Shown here piece after piece: positions 6,745 through 14,358 of a stretch of DNA of 14,358 bases. Location of the stretch: the NCBI GenBank assembly GCA_041908065.1, contig JAYRGC010000008.1, positions 1 to 14,358 on the forward strand, written 5' to 3'. This stretch comes from JAYRGC01 sp041908065. GTDB lineage: Bacteria > Pseudomonadota > Alphaproteobacteria > UBA9219. The position numbers and the translations under genes were made by a program. The notes under the pieces are model-generated. The model searched no databases. It was not told the DNA's origin and saw nothing but the letters and a program-made list of their open reading frames with translations. Position 1 is the first letter of the stretch, and every line of letters begins with the position of its first letter.

Positions 6745-7923
6745 GTGATCATTGAAACGACTGAAAAACTGCAAGCGTTTTGCTCCTCCCTCAAGGGAGC
6801 GGAATTCGTCACCGTAGACACCGAGTTCATGCGGGAAAAGACCTATTGGCCTCGCCTGTGTCTGGTGCAGGTGGCAGGCCCGAACGGCGAGGCCGCCATA
6901 GATCCTCTGTCCGAGGACATAGACCTTTCCCCCCTTTTCGAGCTGATGGCCGACGAAAGCGTGATGAAGGTGTTTCACGCGGCGCGGCAGGATCTGGAGA
7001 TTTTCTACCGCGCCATGGGGCAACGCCTGCCCGCGCCGTTGTTCGACACCCAAGTCGCCGCCACCGTCTGCGGCTTTGGCGAGCAGGTCGGCTACGAGGC
7101 CTTGGCCAGCCGCCTAGCCGGAGCGGAAATAGATAAATCCAGCCGCTTCACCGATTGGGCGCGAAGACCGTTGACGGAAAAGCAAATCGCCTATGCCTTG
7201 GCGGACGTCACCCATCTGCGCGTGGCGTACGAAAAATTGCGCTTGGATTTGAAAGTTTCCGGACGCGAGGACTGGGTAGCCGGAGAAATGGCGGCCTTGG
7301 TCAACCCTGAACTATATAGCGCGGATCCCTCCTCGGCATGGAAACGGCTGAAGATACGCTCGGCCAATCCCAAAATGCTGGCCGTGGCGCGAGCGTTGGC
7401 CGCTTGGCGGGAAAGCGAAGCCCAAAACCTGAACATTCCCCGCGGCTGGGTCATGCGCGACGAAACCTTGATGGAAATCGCCCACCATGCCCCGCGCAAC
7501 GCCCATGATCTGGCCAAAACGCGCGGCCTTTCCGCCGGATTTTCCGAAGGCCGACAGGGAACGGAAGTGTTGGCAGTCATAGAATCCTCGTTGCAAGAAA
7601 ACGACTTGCCCGCACCCAAAGCCGCCGCAGGGATCAAAAGGCCTTTTGGCAGCTCATCGCGCACTGCGGCCATCGTCGAGCTTTTGAAGGTGCTGCTGAA
7701 ACAAGCCGCCGACGAACACGGGGTGGCTCCCCGCATTATCGCCTCGACCGAGGAGCTGGAGAAGATAGCCGTCGACGACAATCCCGACGTTCCGGCCATG
7801 CGGGGCTGGAGACTGGATTTGTTCGGCAAAAAAGCCTTGGATCTGAAGGCGGGGAAAATAGCCTTGGCCTTCGACGGCAACAACGTCGTCGCGATGAAGA
7901 TTTCCGATAAATGCCTGAAGTAA
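6745..7923 (+). CDS. rnd: Ribonuclease D
   Basis: 392 residues. RNase D is a cytoplasmic 3'-5' exoribonuclease of the DEDD family that trims tRNA precursors and other small stable RNAs. Exo I is D25-T-E27 in VTVDTEFMRE, Exo II has D83 in FHAARQDLEIF, and Exo III has Y150 and D154 in YALADVTHL, the DEDDy arrangement. An HRDC RNA-binding domain lies at about 200-280 (SAWKRLKIRSANPKMLAVARALAAWRE region). The start is GTG at 6745: an in-frame TGA lies six bases before it and the next ATG would remove the first catalytic motif, so GTG is the only sensible start. No strong Shine-Dalgarno is seen. The end overlaps mtaB by 13 bases. Confidence 0.95.
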   Translation: MIIETTEKLQAFCSSLKGAEFVTVDTEFMREKTYWPRLCLVQVAGPNGEAAIDPLSEDIDLSPLFELMADESVMKVFHAARQDLEIFYRAMGQRLPAPLFDTQVAATVCGFGEQVGYEALASRLAGAEIDKSSRFTDWARRPLTEKQIAYALADVTHLRVAYEKLRLDLKVSGREDWVAGEMAALVNPELYSADPSSAWKRLKIRSANPKMLAVARALAAWRESEAQNLNIPRGWVMRDETLMEIAHHAPRNAHDLAKTRGLSAGFSEGRQGTEVLAVIESSLQENDLPAPKAAAGIKRPFGSSSRTAAIVELLKVLLKQAADEHGVAPRIIASTEELEKIAVDDNPDVPAMRGWRLDLFGKKALDLKAGKIALAFDGNNVVAMKISDKCLK

Positions 7924-9164
7924 TCACCTTCGGCTGCCGCCTCAACTCATACGAATCGGAAGCGATGCGCCAGCACGCCGAAAAGGCCGGACTTGAAAAC
8001 GCGGTCATATTCAACACCTGCGCCGTCACCGCCGAGGCCGAAAGGCAAGCGCGGCAAGCCATCCGCAGGATGAAGCGCGAACGCCCCGACGCCACGATAA
8101 TCGTCACCGGATGCGCGGCGGAAACCAACCCCTCAGCGTATTCGGCGATGCCGGAAGTGGATCGCATTATCGGCAACGACGCCAAGATGATGCCGGAAAC
8201 TTTCGCCAATATGGAGCAAGGGCGCGTCAGTCAATCGGCAAAACCGCCATTCGCGCCTGAAAAATTCCCGATAGTGCGCGGATTCGAAGGCCTTGCGCGG
8301 GCTTTCGTGCAGGTGCAACAGGGCTGCGACCATCGCTGCACGTTTTGCATCATCCCGTACGGACGCGGCCCCTCGCGCTCGGTTCCAATGGGTTTGATCG
8401 CGGAACAGGTAAGAACGCTGGTGGAGGAATCCGGCTATAACGAAATAGTCTTTTCCGGCGTAGACATAGCCTCCTACGGCGCGGATCTTCCCGGACGACC
8501 GACTTTGGGGCAAATGGCGCGGCGCGTTCTCGCGCTCAATCCCAAATTGCCGCGCCTGCGCCTGTCGTCGCTGGATCCCGCCAATATCGACGACGACCTC
8601 TGGCGGCTGGTGGAGGACGAACCGCGATTGATGCCGCATCTCCATCTCAGCATGCAATCGGGCGACGACATGGTGCTGAAACGCATGAAACGCCGCCACG
8701 GCTCCCGCGATTTGGAAACGCTTTGCGAGCGGGCGCGGCGGCTGCGTCCCGACATGATTTTCGGCGCGGACATAATCGCCGGATTCCCGACCGAGGACGA
8801 GGCGATGTTCGCCAATACCATGCGGATGGTCGACGGCTTGGGCTTGACTTGGCTGCACGTGTTCCCATATTCCCCTCGCGCTGGAACTCCGGCGGCCAAG
8901 ATGCCGCAGACCCCGCGCCGCATAGTCCGTGAACGCGCCGCCCGCCTGCGCGCCGCAGGGGAAACCGCCGTCTTGCGCCATATTGACGCCTTGGCGGGAA
9001 AGCGTATTAGGATTCTGGCGGAAAACCCCGACGTCGGACGCACGGACGGCTTCGCTCCGGTGCGCGTGGCGGGAGGGAACTTGCCGACCGGAAAAATACT
9101 GACGGTGCTATGTTCGGGGCGCGACGGAACGAACGCCACAGCCGAAAGGTGCGAAGAGGAATGA
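7911..9164 (+). CDS. mtaB: tRNA t6A37 methylthiotransferase MtaB
   Basis: 417 residues. MtaB is a radical-SAM enzyme that adds a methylthio group to C2 of N6-threonylcarbamoyl-adenosine 37 in tRNAs reading ANN codons. The N-terminal MTTase domain shows its three Fe-S cluster Cys residues, C9 (TFGCRLN), C37 (NTCAVT) and C68 (TGCAA). The radical-SAM cluster is C139, C143 and C146 (GCDHRCTFCIIPYGRG). A C-terminal TRAM-like stretch begins near residue 360. Closest relatives by motif are MiaB and RimO, but the short N-terminus and TFGCRLN fit MtaB. It begins inside rnd with a 13-base overlap and ends in an ATGA overlap with ftsY, so rnd, mtaB and ftsY are very likely co-transcribed and translationally coupled. 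Confidence 0.94.
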   Translation: MPEVITFGCRLNSYESEAMRQHAEKAGLENAVIFNTCAVTAEAERQARQAIRRMKRERPDATIIVTGCAAETNPSAYSAMPEVDRIIGNDAKMMPETFANMEQGRVSQSAKPPFAPEKFPIVRGFEGLARAFVQVQQGCDHRCTFCIIPYGRGPSRSVPMGLIAEQVRTLVEESGYNEIVFSGVDIASYGADLPGRPTLGQMARRVLALNPKLPRLRLSSLDPANIDDDLWRLVEDEPRLMPHLHLSMQSGDDMVLKRMKRRHGSRDLETLCERARRLRPDMIFGADIIAGFPTEDEAMFANTMRMVDGLGLTWLHVFPYSPRAGTPAAKMPQTPRRIVRERAARLRAAGETAVLRHIDALAGKRIRILAENPDVGRTDGFAPVRVAGGNLPTGKILTVLCSGRDGTNATAERCEEE

Positions 9165-10102
9165 ACGAAGGAAATCCTAACTCGGGCAAGTCGGGATGGC
9201 TTTCCCGCCTTAAATCCGGTCTGCAAAAATCTACGGGCAAGCTGGTGGGCGGGATAACCGAGATATTCACCAAGCGCAAACTCGACGGCGCGGCGTTGTC
9301 GGAGTTGGAGGAAACCCTCATCTCCGCCGATTTAGGCCCCGCCGTCGCCGCCAAGCTGGTGGCCGATTTCGGCAAATCGCGTTTCGGCAAGGACGTGACG
9401 GACGGCGAAGTGCGCTCGGCTCTGGCCAAATCCATCTCAGCGATTCTGGCTCCGGTGGCGCGACCGTTGGAAATAGACCGCTCGCGCAAGCCCTTCATCG
9501 CGATGATGGTCGGGGTGAACGGATCGGGAAAAACCACCACCATCGGCAAATTGGCCAATCTTTATTCGGGACATGGACTAAAGGTCGTGCTGGCCGCCGG
9601 AGACACATTTCGCGCCGCCGCGGTAGGCCAGCTGAAAATCTGGGGCGAACGCGCCGGCTGCAAGGTGGTGACCGGAGCCGAAGGCTCGGACGCGGCGGCC
9701 TTGGCCTTCTCCGCCCTGCAACAAGCCAAAGCGGACGGAGCCGATCTCCTGCTGATCGACACGGCGGGACGATTGCAGAATAAAACCGATCTGATGCAGG
9801 AACTGGCCAAGATCTCCCGCGTAATCAAGAAACTGGACGCCGACGCGCCGCATGCGACGATACTGGTGCTGGACGCCACGACCGGACAAAACGCCCATTC
9901 GCAGGTGGAGATATTCCGCTCCATGACCGACGTCACCGGACTGATGGTAACCAAACTGGACGGATCGGCCAAAGGCGGAGTTCTGGTGGCCTTGGCCGAT
10001 AAATTCGGATTGCCGGTTCACGCCATCGGTGTGGGAGAAGGCCTTGACGATCTCCGCCCCTTCGACGCCGAAGAATTTTCGTCCTCGCTGATGGGAATAT
10101 GA
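9161..10102 (+). CDS. ftsY: Signal recognition particle receptor FtsY
   Basis: 313 residues. FtsY is the membrane-associated GTPase that receives ribosome-SRP complexes and passes nascent membrane proteins to SecYEG. The N domain helices start near residue 15 (WLSRLKSGLQKSTGKLVGGI); the long acidic A domain of Escherichia coli FtsY is absent, as in many Alphaproteobacteria. G-domain motifs are G1 GVNGSGKTTT (about 118-127), DTFRAAA in the insertion box, G3 DTAGR (about 200) and G4 TKLDGSAKGG (about 263). The ATG at 9161 is chosen over an earlier one at 9110 because GAAGAGGA lies just upstream, it overlaps the mtaB stop as ATGA, and the extra 17 residues are Arg-rich and not family-like. Confidence 0.96.
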   Translation: MNEGNPNSGKSGWLSRLKSGLQKSTGKLVGGITEIFTKRKLDGAALSELEETLISADLGPAVAAKLVADFGKSRFGKDVTDGEVRSALAKSISAILAPVARPLEIDRSRKPFIAMMVGVNGSGKTTTIGKLANLYSGHGLKVVLAAGDTFRAAAVGQLKIWGERAGCKVVTGAEGSDAAALAFSALQQAKADGADLLLIDTAGRLQNKTDLMQELAKISRVIKKLDADAPHATILVLDATTGQNAHSQVEIFRSMTDVTGLMVTKLDGSAKGGVLVALADKFGLPVHAIGVGEGLDDLRPFDAEEFSSSLMGI

Positions 10103-10115
10103 TGGTTTGCTTAAG

Positions 10116-10134
10116 GCTGTTACGCAAAATGCGT
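10116..10134 (+). repeat. Short repeat after ftsY overlapping a small hairpin
   Basis: GCTGTTACGCAAAA matches the repeat core at 57-70 except for a T to C and a G to A change, and lies 13 bases after the ftsY stop. It overlaps a five-pair hairpin, ACGCA-AAA-TGCGT (10122-10134), followed 12 bases later by TTTTT. That could be a weak terminator for ftsY, but the stem is short and the T-run is too far away for a classical one. Confidence 0.3.
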
Positions 10135-10188
10135 TGTATAGTTGGTTTTTGTCGAGGTTAAGGCGACGTTCTGCCCGCCGGCGCGGTC

Positions 10189-10249
10189 TGTTCCTCCCCC
10201 TTCTTAGGGGGAGGTTAGGTTAACCTCCCCCTAAGAATGGGGAGGAACA
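10189..10249. repeat. 61-base nested palindrome between ftsY and the DUF2147 gene
   Basis: Two 29-base arms (10189-10217 and 10221-10249) are complementary at 28 of 29 positions around a three-base loop. Each arm is itself a hairpin: CCTCCCCC/GGGGGAGG at 10193-10214, and CCTCCCC/GGGGAGG at 10224-10245. One long stem or two shorter ones could therefore form. It lies between convergent genes, where it could stop transcription in both directions, but no T-run follows either arm. It resembles a REP-like mobile extragenic element. Confidence 0.8.
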
Positions 10250-10313
10250 CCACCGTCGCAAGTTGCCGGTTTCGTATATCACCCTAATCGGGCAATGCTC
10301 CACGAACCTGTTC

Positions 10314-10814
10314 TCAAGAAGTCGGGCAGGAATTAGGCGGAAGAGTTTCTACCCGCGTCCACGTTTGAGTTTGTCCCAACAACGGCACGAACAGGTACCC
10401 GTGCAGCTTCAACGCGCCGCTTTCGGCCAGAGACAATCTGGCGTCGAATACGTCGCCGTGACGGGGGCTATAGATCCATCCGCCCGACATCTTGCCGTCT
10501 TCGTCCAACTTGAAGTCGCCCATGAACTCCATACCGCACAGCGGGCGAGAGCGTTTTTCGGGGTTGGGATTTTTGGAATCGAGCGAAGGCGCGGCGGGAT
10601 CGTTGTCCTGCAACCACACGAATTTTCCGCACAACGCCGCCCCGCATTCGTAAATCGACACGATTCCGTCGCGGTCTTGCGTCAACCACAGTCCTTCGAT
10701 TTTTTTGACTTCCGGCGGCAGGCGAGCATTAAAACCGGAAGACGCCTCTGCGCCGTAATAAGGCGATAGGGCAAAGATTCCCAGCAAGGCGGCGGAGAAA
10801 ATGAAAGAGCGCAT
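10314..10814 (-). CDS. Secreted DUF2147 protein
   Basis: 166 residues from the preferred start. A signal peptide (hydrophobic residues 4-17, cleavage probably after GAEA near residue 24) sends it to the periplasm. The rest fits DUF2147: GLWLTQDRDGIVSIYECG, ALCGKFVWLQD, a NPNPEKRSRPLCG block, GGWIYSPRHGDVF and a GQTQTWTRVE end. Cys57 and Cys62 are in the usual CGxxLCG position and may form a disulfide. The molecular role of the family is unknown. The start at 10814 puts the signal sequence at the N-terminus; an upstream ATG at 10856, with GGAATAAAG before it, would add 14 residues and cannot be excluded. The gene follows the glycine-zipper gene by about 70-110 bases on the same strand. Confidence 0.82.
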   Translation of the reverse strand: MRSFIFSAALLGIFALSPYYGAEASSGFNARLPPEVKKIEGLWLTQDRDGIVSIYECGAALCGKFVWLQDNDPAAPSLDSKNPNPEKRSRPLCGMEFMGDFKLDEDGKMSGGWIYSPRHGDVFDARLSLAESGALKLHGYLFVPLLGQTQTWTRVETLPPNSCPTS

Positions 10815-10926
10815 ACTGTCTTTGCTAAGCAGGCTCTTATCGCGAAGCATTTCCATTATCTTTATTCCAAAGCACGTAAAAACGACGCCAAAAGCTATGA
10901 TTTGCCGTCTGAAGATATATCACCGC

Positions 10927-11517
10927 TTATCTCTCTATCCGCCAGCTCCCGTCCGGCTGGAGGCATGCCGTGCCGTAGCTTTCTTCCATCCTGTCGCCGA
11001 TGCGGATCTGCTGGGTGAACTCGCGACAATGGCCGCTCGAAGACGCCCCTTCGTCGGACGTCGAATAGCCGACGTAGCTTTCCTCGGTGTACACGGGCTG
11101 GTTATAGCTTCTGTACTCGACCACTTGCGGTTGCACGTAAATCACCGGCCTGCGCGGATGCGGCGGCGGAGCGACGTAATTCGGCTGGTAGTAAGAGTAA
11201 TCCGGCACGCTGTAATAGTTGTATCCGTATCCATAGGCGCGACCATAGCCTCGGCTGCCGTAATACACGGAATCCGCCCTGTCCATCGAAGAGCCGACGC
11301 TGTTTCCGGCCAGCCCTCCGAGAAAAACGCCCAGCCCCGTATAAGCCAGCTGCCCGTCGCCGTGGCCGAACTGGCTGCCCAAAAGGCCGCCCAAGGCCGC
11401 GCCGATGCCGGTTCCCAAAAACTCGCTGTCGCCGCCGCGAGCATGGGCGGAAACGGGGGCGACGCAAAACCCGCCAACCGCGACGGAAATCAGCATAACT
11501 ACAGCCAGTTTACGCAT
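10927..11517 (-). CDS. Exported glycine-zipper protein with tyrosine-rich region (17-kDa antigen-like)
   Basis: 196 residues. A signal peptide ends near VSAHA (about residue 26); a Cys at 18 is not in a proper lipobox, so unlike Rickettsia 17-kDa antigen it is probably not a lipoprotein. Residues 35-78 are a glycine zipper (GTGIGAALGGLLGSQFG, then GLGVFLGGLAGNSVGSSMD), which in this family inserts in or packs on the outer membrane. Residues 85-151 hold about 18 tyrosines with Gly, Pro and Ser. The C-terminal CREFTQQIRIGDRMEESYG-TAC-QPDGSWRIE stretch (164-194) is a recurrent module in such surface-antigen proteins. The ATG at 11517 has GGGAGG about eight bases upstream, which favours it over a further-upstream start. 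It follows glpX on the same strand after 93 bases. Confidence 0.85.
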   Translation of the reverse strand: MRKLAVVMLISVAVGGFCVAPVSAHARGGDSEFLGTGIGAALGGLLGSQFGHGDGQLAYTGLGVFLGGLAGNSVGSSMDRADSVYYGSRGYGRAYGYGYNYYSVPDYSYYQPNYVAPPPHPRRPVIYVQPQVVEYRSYNQPVYTEESYVGYSTSDEGASSSGHCREFTQQIRIGDRMEESYGTACLQPDGSWRIER

Positions 11518-11610
11518 GTCCGCCCCTCCCCCAAGTTTCCCCAAAGCCGCGCATACCCTACTCCTTGCGGAGATTATCTCAGGGAGATATGGCAATAGTG
11601 AGGCAAAAAA

Positions 11611-12600
<990 letters not shown>

Positions 12601-12734
12601 GTCAATTCTCCCCAAGGGGTTAATGAGTTTATAGGGCGTTACCGGAACGGGAGAATCCTACCTTTTTGGCGACAGGTCAATCGCCCTGATGCGGACACTT
12701 CACAGGATGGAGGGAATCGGGCAAGCTAAAACCC
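12601..12734. promoter_or_regulatory. Divergent intergenic region of glpX and pntAA
   Basis: These 134 bases hold the control region of two divergent genes. Leftward, TATAAA (12633-12628) is a good -10 hexamer for glpX about 30 bases before its ATG, but the -35 is weak. A TTGACC also reads leftward further up, with only a poor -10. Rightward I see no clear promoter for pntAA. A GGAGGG at 12709 is 20 bases from its ATG, too far to be a standard ribosome-binding site. Confidence 0.3.
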
Positions 12735-13883
12735 ATGAAAATCGCAATCCTTAAAGAACGCCGTCCGCACGAAAGGCGCGTCGCCGCCACTCCGGACACG
12801 GTTAAGAAATACCGCAGCCTTGGCTTCGACGTGGCCGTCGAGGCGGGAGCAGGCTTGCTTTCCTCCATTCCCGACGAGGCTTTCGCCGCCGCCGGAGCCT
12901 CCGTTTGCCCATCGTTCGCCGAGGCGGCGCAAGGGGCGGCGGTGATCCTGAAGGTGCAGCGTCCTCTAGGGGCTGGCGAGGAATGCGACGAAGTCTCGGC
13001 CATTCCGGCCGGGGCATTGTTGATAGGAATGCTCAATCCCTATGGAGCGCAGGGCGACGTGGCCGCTTATGCATCTCGGGGGGTGGATTCCATGTCTATG
13101 GAGCTGGTTCCCCGCATAACCCGCGCCCAAAGCATGGACGTCTTGTCCAGCCAGTCCAATTTGGCGGGATACCGCGCGGTGATCGAGGCCGCCGCGCAAT
13201 TCGGACGCGCCTTTCCGATGATGATGACCGCCGCCGGAACCGTGCCGCCCGCCCGCGTGATGGTGATGGGGGCTGGAGTGGCTGGGCTGCAAGCCATCGC
13301 CACCGCCCGCCGCATGGGGGCGATGGTGTGCGCGACCGATGTGCGCCCTGCGGCCAAGGAGCAGGTGCAAAGCCTCGGCGCGGCCTTTGTGATGGTCGAA
13401 AGCGAGGAAACCAAGCAAGCGGAGACGGCGGGCGGCTACGCCAAGGAAATGAGCGAGGATTACCGCCGCCGTCAGGCCGAGCTGGTGGCCGAGACGATCA
13501 AAAAGCAGGACATAGTGATCTGCACCGCGCTTATCCCCGGACGCGCCGCGCCGCGCTTGGTCACCGAGGATATGGTGCGGAGCATGAAGCCCGGATCGGT
13601 CATCGTCGATTTGGCGGTCGAACAAGGCGGGAATTGCGAGCTTAGCGAAGCCGGCAAGGTGGTGGATTCGCATGGCGTGAGCATCGTCGGCCATCGCAAC
13701 ATGCCGAGCCGTATCGCGGTGGACGCTTCAGCCCTGTATGCCAAAAACTTGCTCAGCTTAATTTCTATGCTGTCCGCCAAGTCCGGCGGGCAACTGGAAA
13801 TCAATTGGGACGACGAAATCGTCAAAGCGGTCACGCTTACTCGCGGCGGTGCGGTGGTGCATCAGCTGTTTGCGCGTCAATAG
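12735..13883 (+). CDS. pntAA: NAD(P) transhydrogenase subunit alpha part 1 (domain I, PntAA)
   Basis: 382 residues. This is the NAD(H)-binding domain I of the proton-translocating transhydrogenase, which makes NADPH from NADH at the inner membrane using the proton gradient. It ends without the membrane helices of a fused PntA, so it is the separate subunit found in Rhodospirillum rubrum and relatives. The RQD loop is R127, Q132 and D135 (RITRAQSMD). The nucleotide-binding fold shows GAGVAGLQA at about 179-187 and D202 at the end of the second strand. IKERRPHERRVA-like and MLNPYG segments fit the family. No good Shine-Dalgarno lies before the ATG. The following gene is not the expected PntAB. 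Confidence 0.94.
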   Translation: MKIAILKERRPHERRVAATPDTVKKYRSLGFDVAVEAGAGLLSSIPDEAFAAAGASVCPSFAEAAQGAAVILKVQRPLGAGEECDEVSAIPAGALLIGMLNPYGAQGDVAAYASRGVDSMSMELVPRITRAQSMDVLSSQSNLAGYRAVIEAAAQFGRAFPMMMTAAGTVPPARVMVMGAGVAGLQAIATARRMGAMVCATDVRPAAKEQVQSLGAAFVMVESEETKQAETAGGYAKEMSEDYRRRQAELVAETIKKQDIVICTALIPGRAAPRLVTEDMVRSMKPGSVIVDLAVEQGGNCELSEAGKVVDSHGVSIVGHRNMPSRIAVDASALYAKNLLSLISMLSAKSGGQLEINWDDEIVKAVTLTRGGAVVHQLFARQ

Positions 13884-13901
13884 TCGGATAGAGGGGTGGT
13901 C

Positions 13902-14237
13902 ATGGCTGGTCAAGAAAACAAGTCGGCTTTGTCGCACTGGCTGTTCAGCATAGCCGTTTCGGTGGTCTTTTGTTCTCTGCAATTTTTGGTGTTCGCCGGA
14001 TACATCATGGATCTGAACCGCAAGGCGGCTATGGCCGAGGCCAAAATGGAGACGATGTTGGCGCTGCAGACCCGCGCCGCGGCTGATCTGGACTATATAC
14101 GCAAGGCAGTGTCTTCGCCCAAGCCATCGTCCGACGCGGTTTCGGCACAACCTGCGCAAGTCCCTCCACCCGTGGATGGAGCGATTATGCAACAGGTCCC
14201 GACGGCCGTTCCTCCGGCGGCGGTTCCAATGCAGTAA
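13902..14237 (+). CDS. Unrecognised single-pass membrane protein with Pro/Ala-rich tail
   Basis: 111 residues; I do not recognise the family. Residues about 13-37 form one membrane helix (HWLFSIAVSVVFCSLQFLVF, then AGYIMDL). A charged helical stretch (NRKAAMAEAKMETMLALQTR) follows to about residue 68, and the last 40 or so residues are rich in Pro, Ala, Val and Ser and look disordered. The ATG at 13902 has GAGGGG six bases upstream; GTG at 13896 is a less likely start. It begins 18 bases after the pntAA stop on the same strand, so it is probably co-transcribed. It is not PntAB, which has several membrane helices and no such tail. It may be an accessory protein of the transhydrogenase or an unrelated passenger. 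Confidence 0.7.
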   Translation: MAGQENKSALSHWLFSIAVSVVFCSLQFLVFAGYIMDLNRKAAMAEAKMETMLALQTRAAADLDYIRKAVSSPKPSSDAVSAQPAQVPPPVDGAIMQQVPTAVPPAAVPMQ

Positions 14238-14306
14238 GGCGATGAAGAAGGTGTTTAAAAGTGGCTCTTACGCGAAACTGGTGGGTATTACCTTCCAAGA
14301 AGAGCC

Positions 14307-14358
14307 GTCATTGCGAGCCGCCTCTTGGCGGCGAAGCAAACCAGTGCCGTTGCGCCTA
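14307..14358 (+). repeat. Palindromic GTCATTGCGAG element, cut by the window end
   Basis: GTCATTGCGAG at 14307-14317 is followed by a hairpin GCCGCC/GGCGGC and then GAAGCAAACCAG, the same order as each half of the element at 3048-3152 but with a different hairpin sequence. The second half lies beyond the window. It begins 70 bases after the stop of the small membrane-protein gene. Just before it, GGCTCTT (14263-14269) and AAGAGCC (14300-14306) could pair over a 30-base loop; no T-run marks a terminator. Confidence 0.7.

Noticed and set aside
8133..8981. Open frame of 282 codons opposite mtaB
   Set aside because: MtaB is intact with all six cluster cysteines; the antisense frame shows no ribosome-binding site or domain.
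9110..9160. Upstream start for ftsY adding 17 residues
   Set aside because: It has no good ribosome-binding site, lies inside mtaB, and adds an Arg-rich stretch; the ATG at 9161 has GAAGAGGA and an ATGA overlap.
10927..11517. Lipoprotein assignment of the glycine-zipper protein through Cys18
   Set aside because: The residues before the Cys are GGF; the lipobox needs Gly, Ala or Ser directly before it, and a good signal peptidase I site follows at VSAHA.
12709..12714. GGAGGG as ribosome-binding site of pntAA
   Set aside because: It is about 20 bases from the ATG, well beyond the usual spacing, and no start codon in frame lies closer.
12905..13694. Long open frames on both strands overlapping pntAA
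   Set aside because: Both are low-complexity, Gly/Arg- or His-rich translations of GC-rich coding DNA; the pntAA frame has the RQD loop and nucleotide-binding motif.
13902..14237. Identification of the small protein as PntAB
   Set aside because: It has a single membrane helix and a Pro/Ala-rich tail, whereas PntAB has several helices and no tail.

Overview
The window looks like chromosomal DNA of an alphaproteobacterium that I cannot place in a familiar genus. Three things point there: a stand-alone domain I transhydrogenase subunit (PntAA-type, with the R127/Q132/D135 loop in the same numbering I recall for Rhodospirillum), a tightly overlapping mtaB-ftsY pair as seen in many Alphaproteobacteria, and a 17-kDa-antigen-like glycine-zipper protein. 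I see no phage, plasmid, transposase, CRISPR, rRNA or tRNA genes. The genes are ordinary; the intergenic DNA is rich in small palindromic repeats.

Region 1 (1-4216, genes leftward): a polar amino-acid type ABC importer (binding protein, then permease, then ATPase) followed by the metalloprotease gene tldD. Permease, ATPase and tldD are nearly contiguous. The binding-protein gene is separated from the permease by 226 bases of stacked repeats. A candidate promoter with a perfect TTGACA lies upstream of the binding protein. Region 2 (4217-6058, leftward): a full-length two-domain signal peptide peptidase, sppA.

Region 3 (6166-10102, rightward, divergent from sppA): a short A24-family prepilin peptidase, RNase D with a GTG start, MtaB and FtsY. 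rnd/mtaB and mtaB/ftsY overlap, so these three are probably translationally coupled. They link tRNA 3' processing, tRNA anticodon-loop thiomethylation and SRP-dependent membrane targeting.

Region 4 (10314-12600, leftward): class II fructose-1,6-bisphosphatase glpX, a secreted glycine-zipper protein with a tyrosine-rich middle, and a secreted DUF2147 protein. A 61-base near-perfect palindrome lies between ftsY and the convergent DUF2147 gene. Region 5 (12735-14237, rightward, divergent from glpX): pntAA followed by an unrecognised single-pass membrane protein. The membrane subunits of the transhydrogenase are not in the window.

The most interesting signals are the repeats. (a) A pair of 15-base perfect dyads spaced 26 bases occurs twice, in inverted orientation, around the tldD-ABC block. 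(b) A palindromic GTCATTGCGAG element has hairpins whose sequences vary while their pairing is kept. (c) A nested palindrome forms alternative hairpins. (d) A short motif recurs at or just beyond the 3' ends of tldD, sppA and ftsY, with a weaker copy after the last gene. I did not find a clear new multi-gene system. The best unknowns are the small protein after pntAA and the tyrosine-rich envelope protein.
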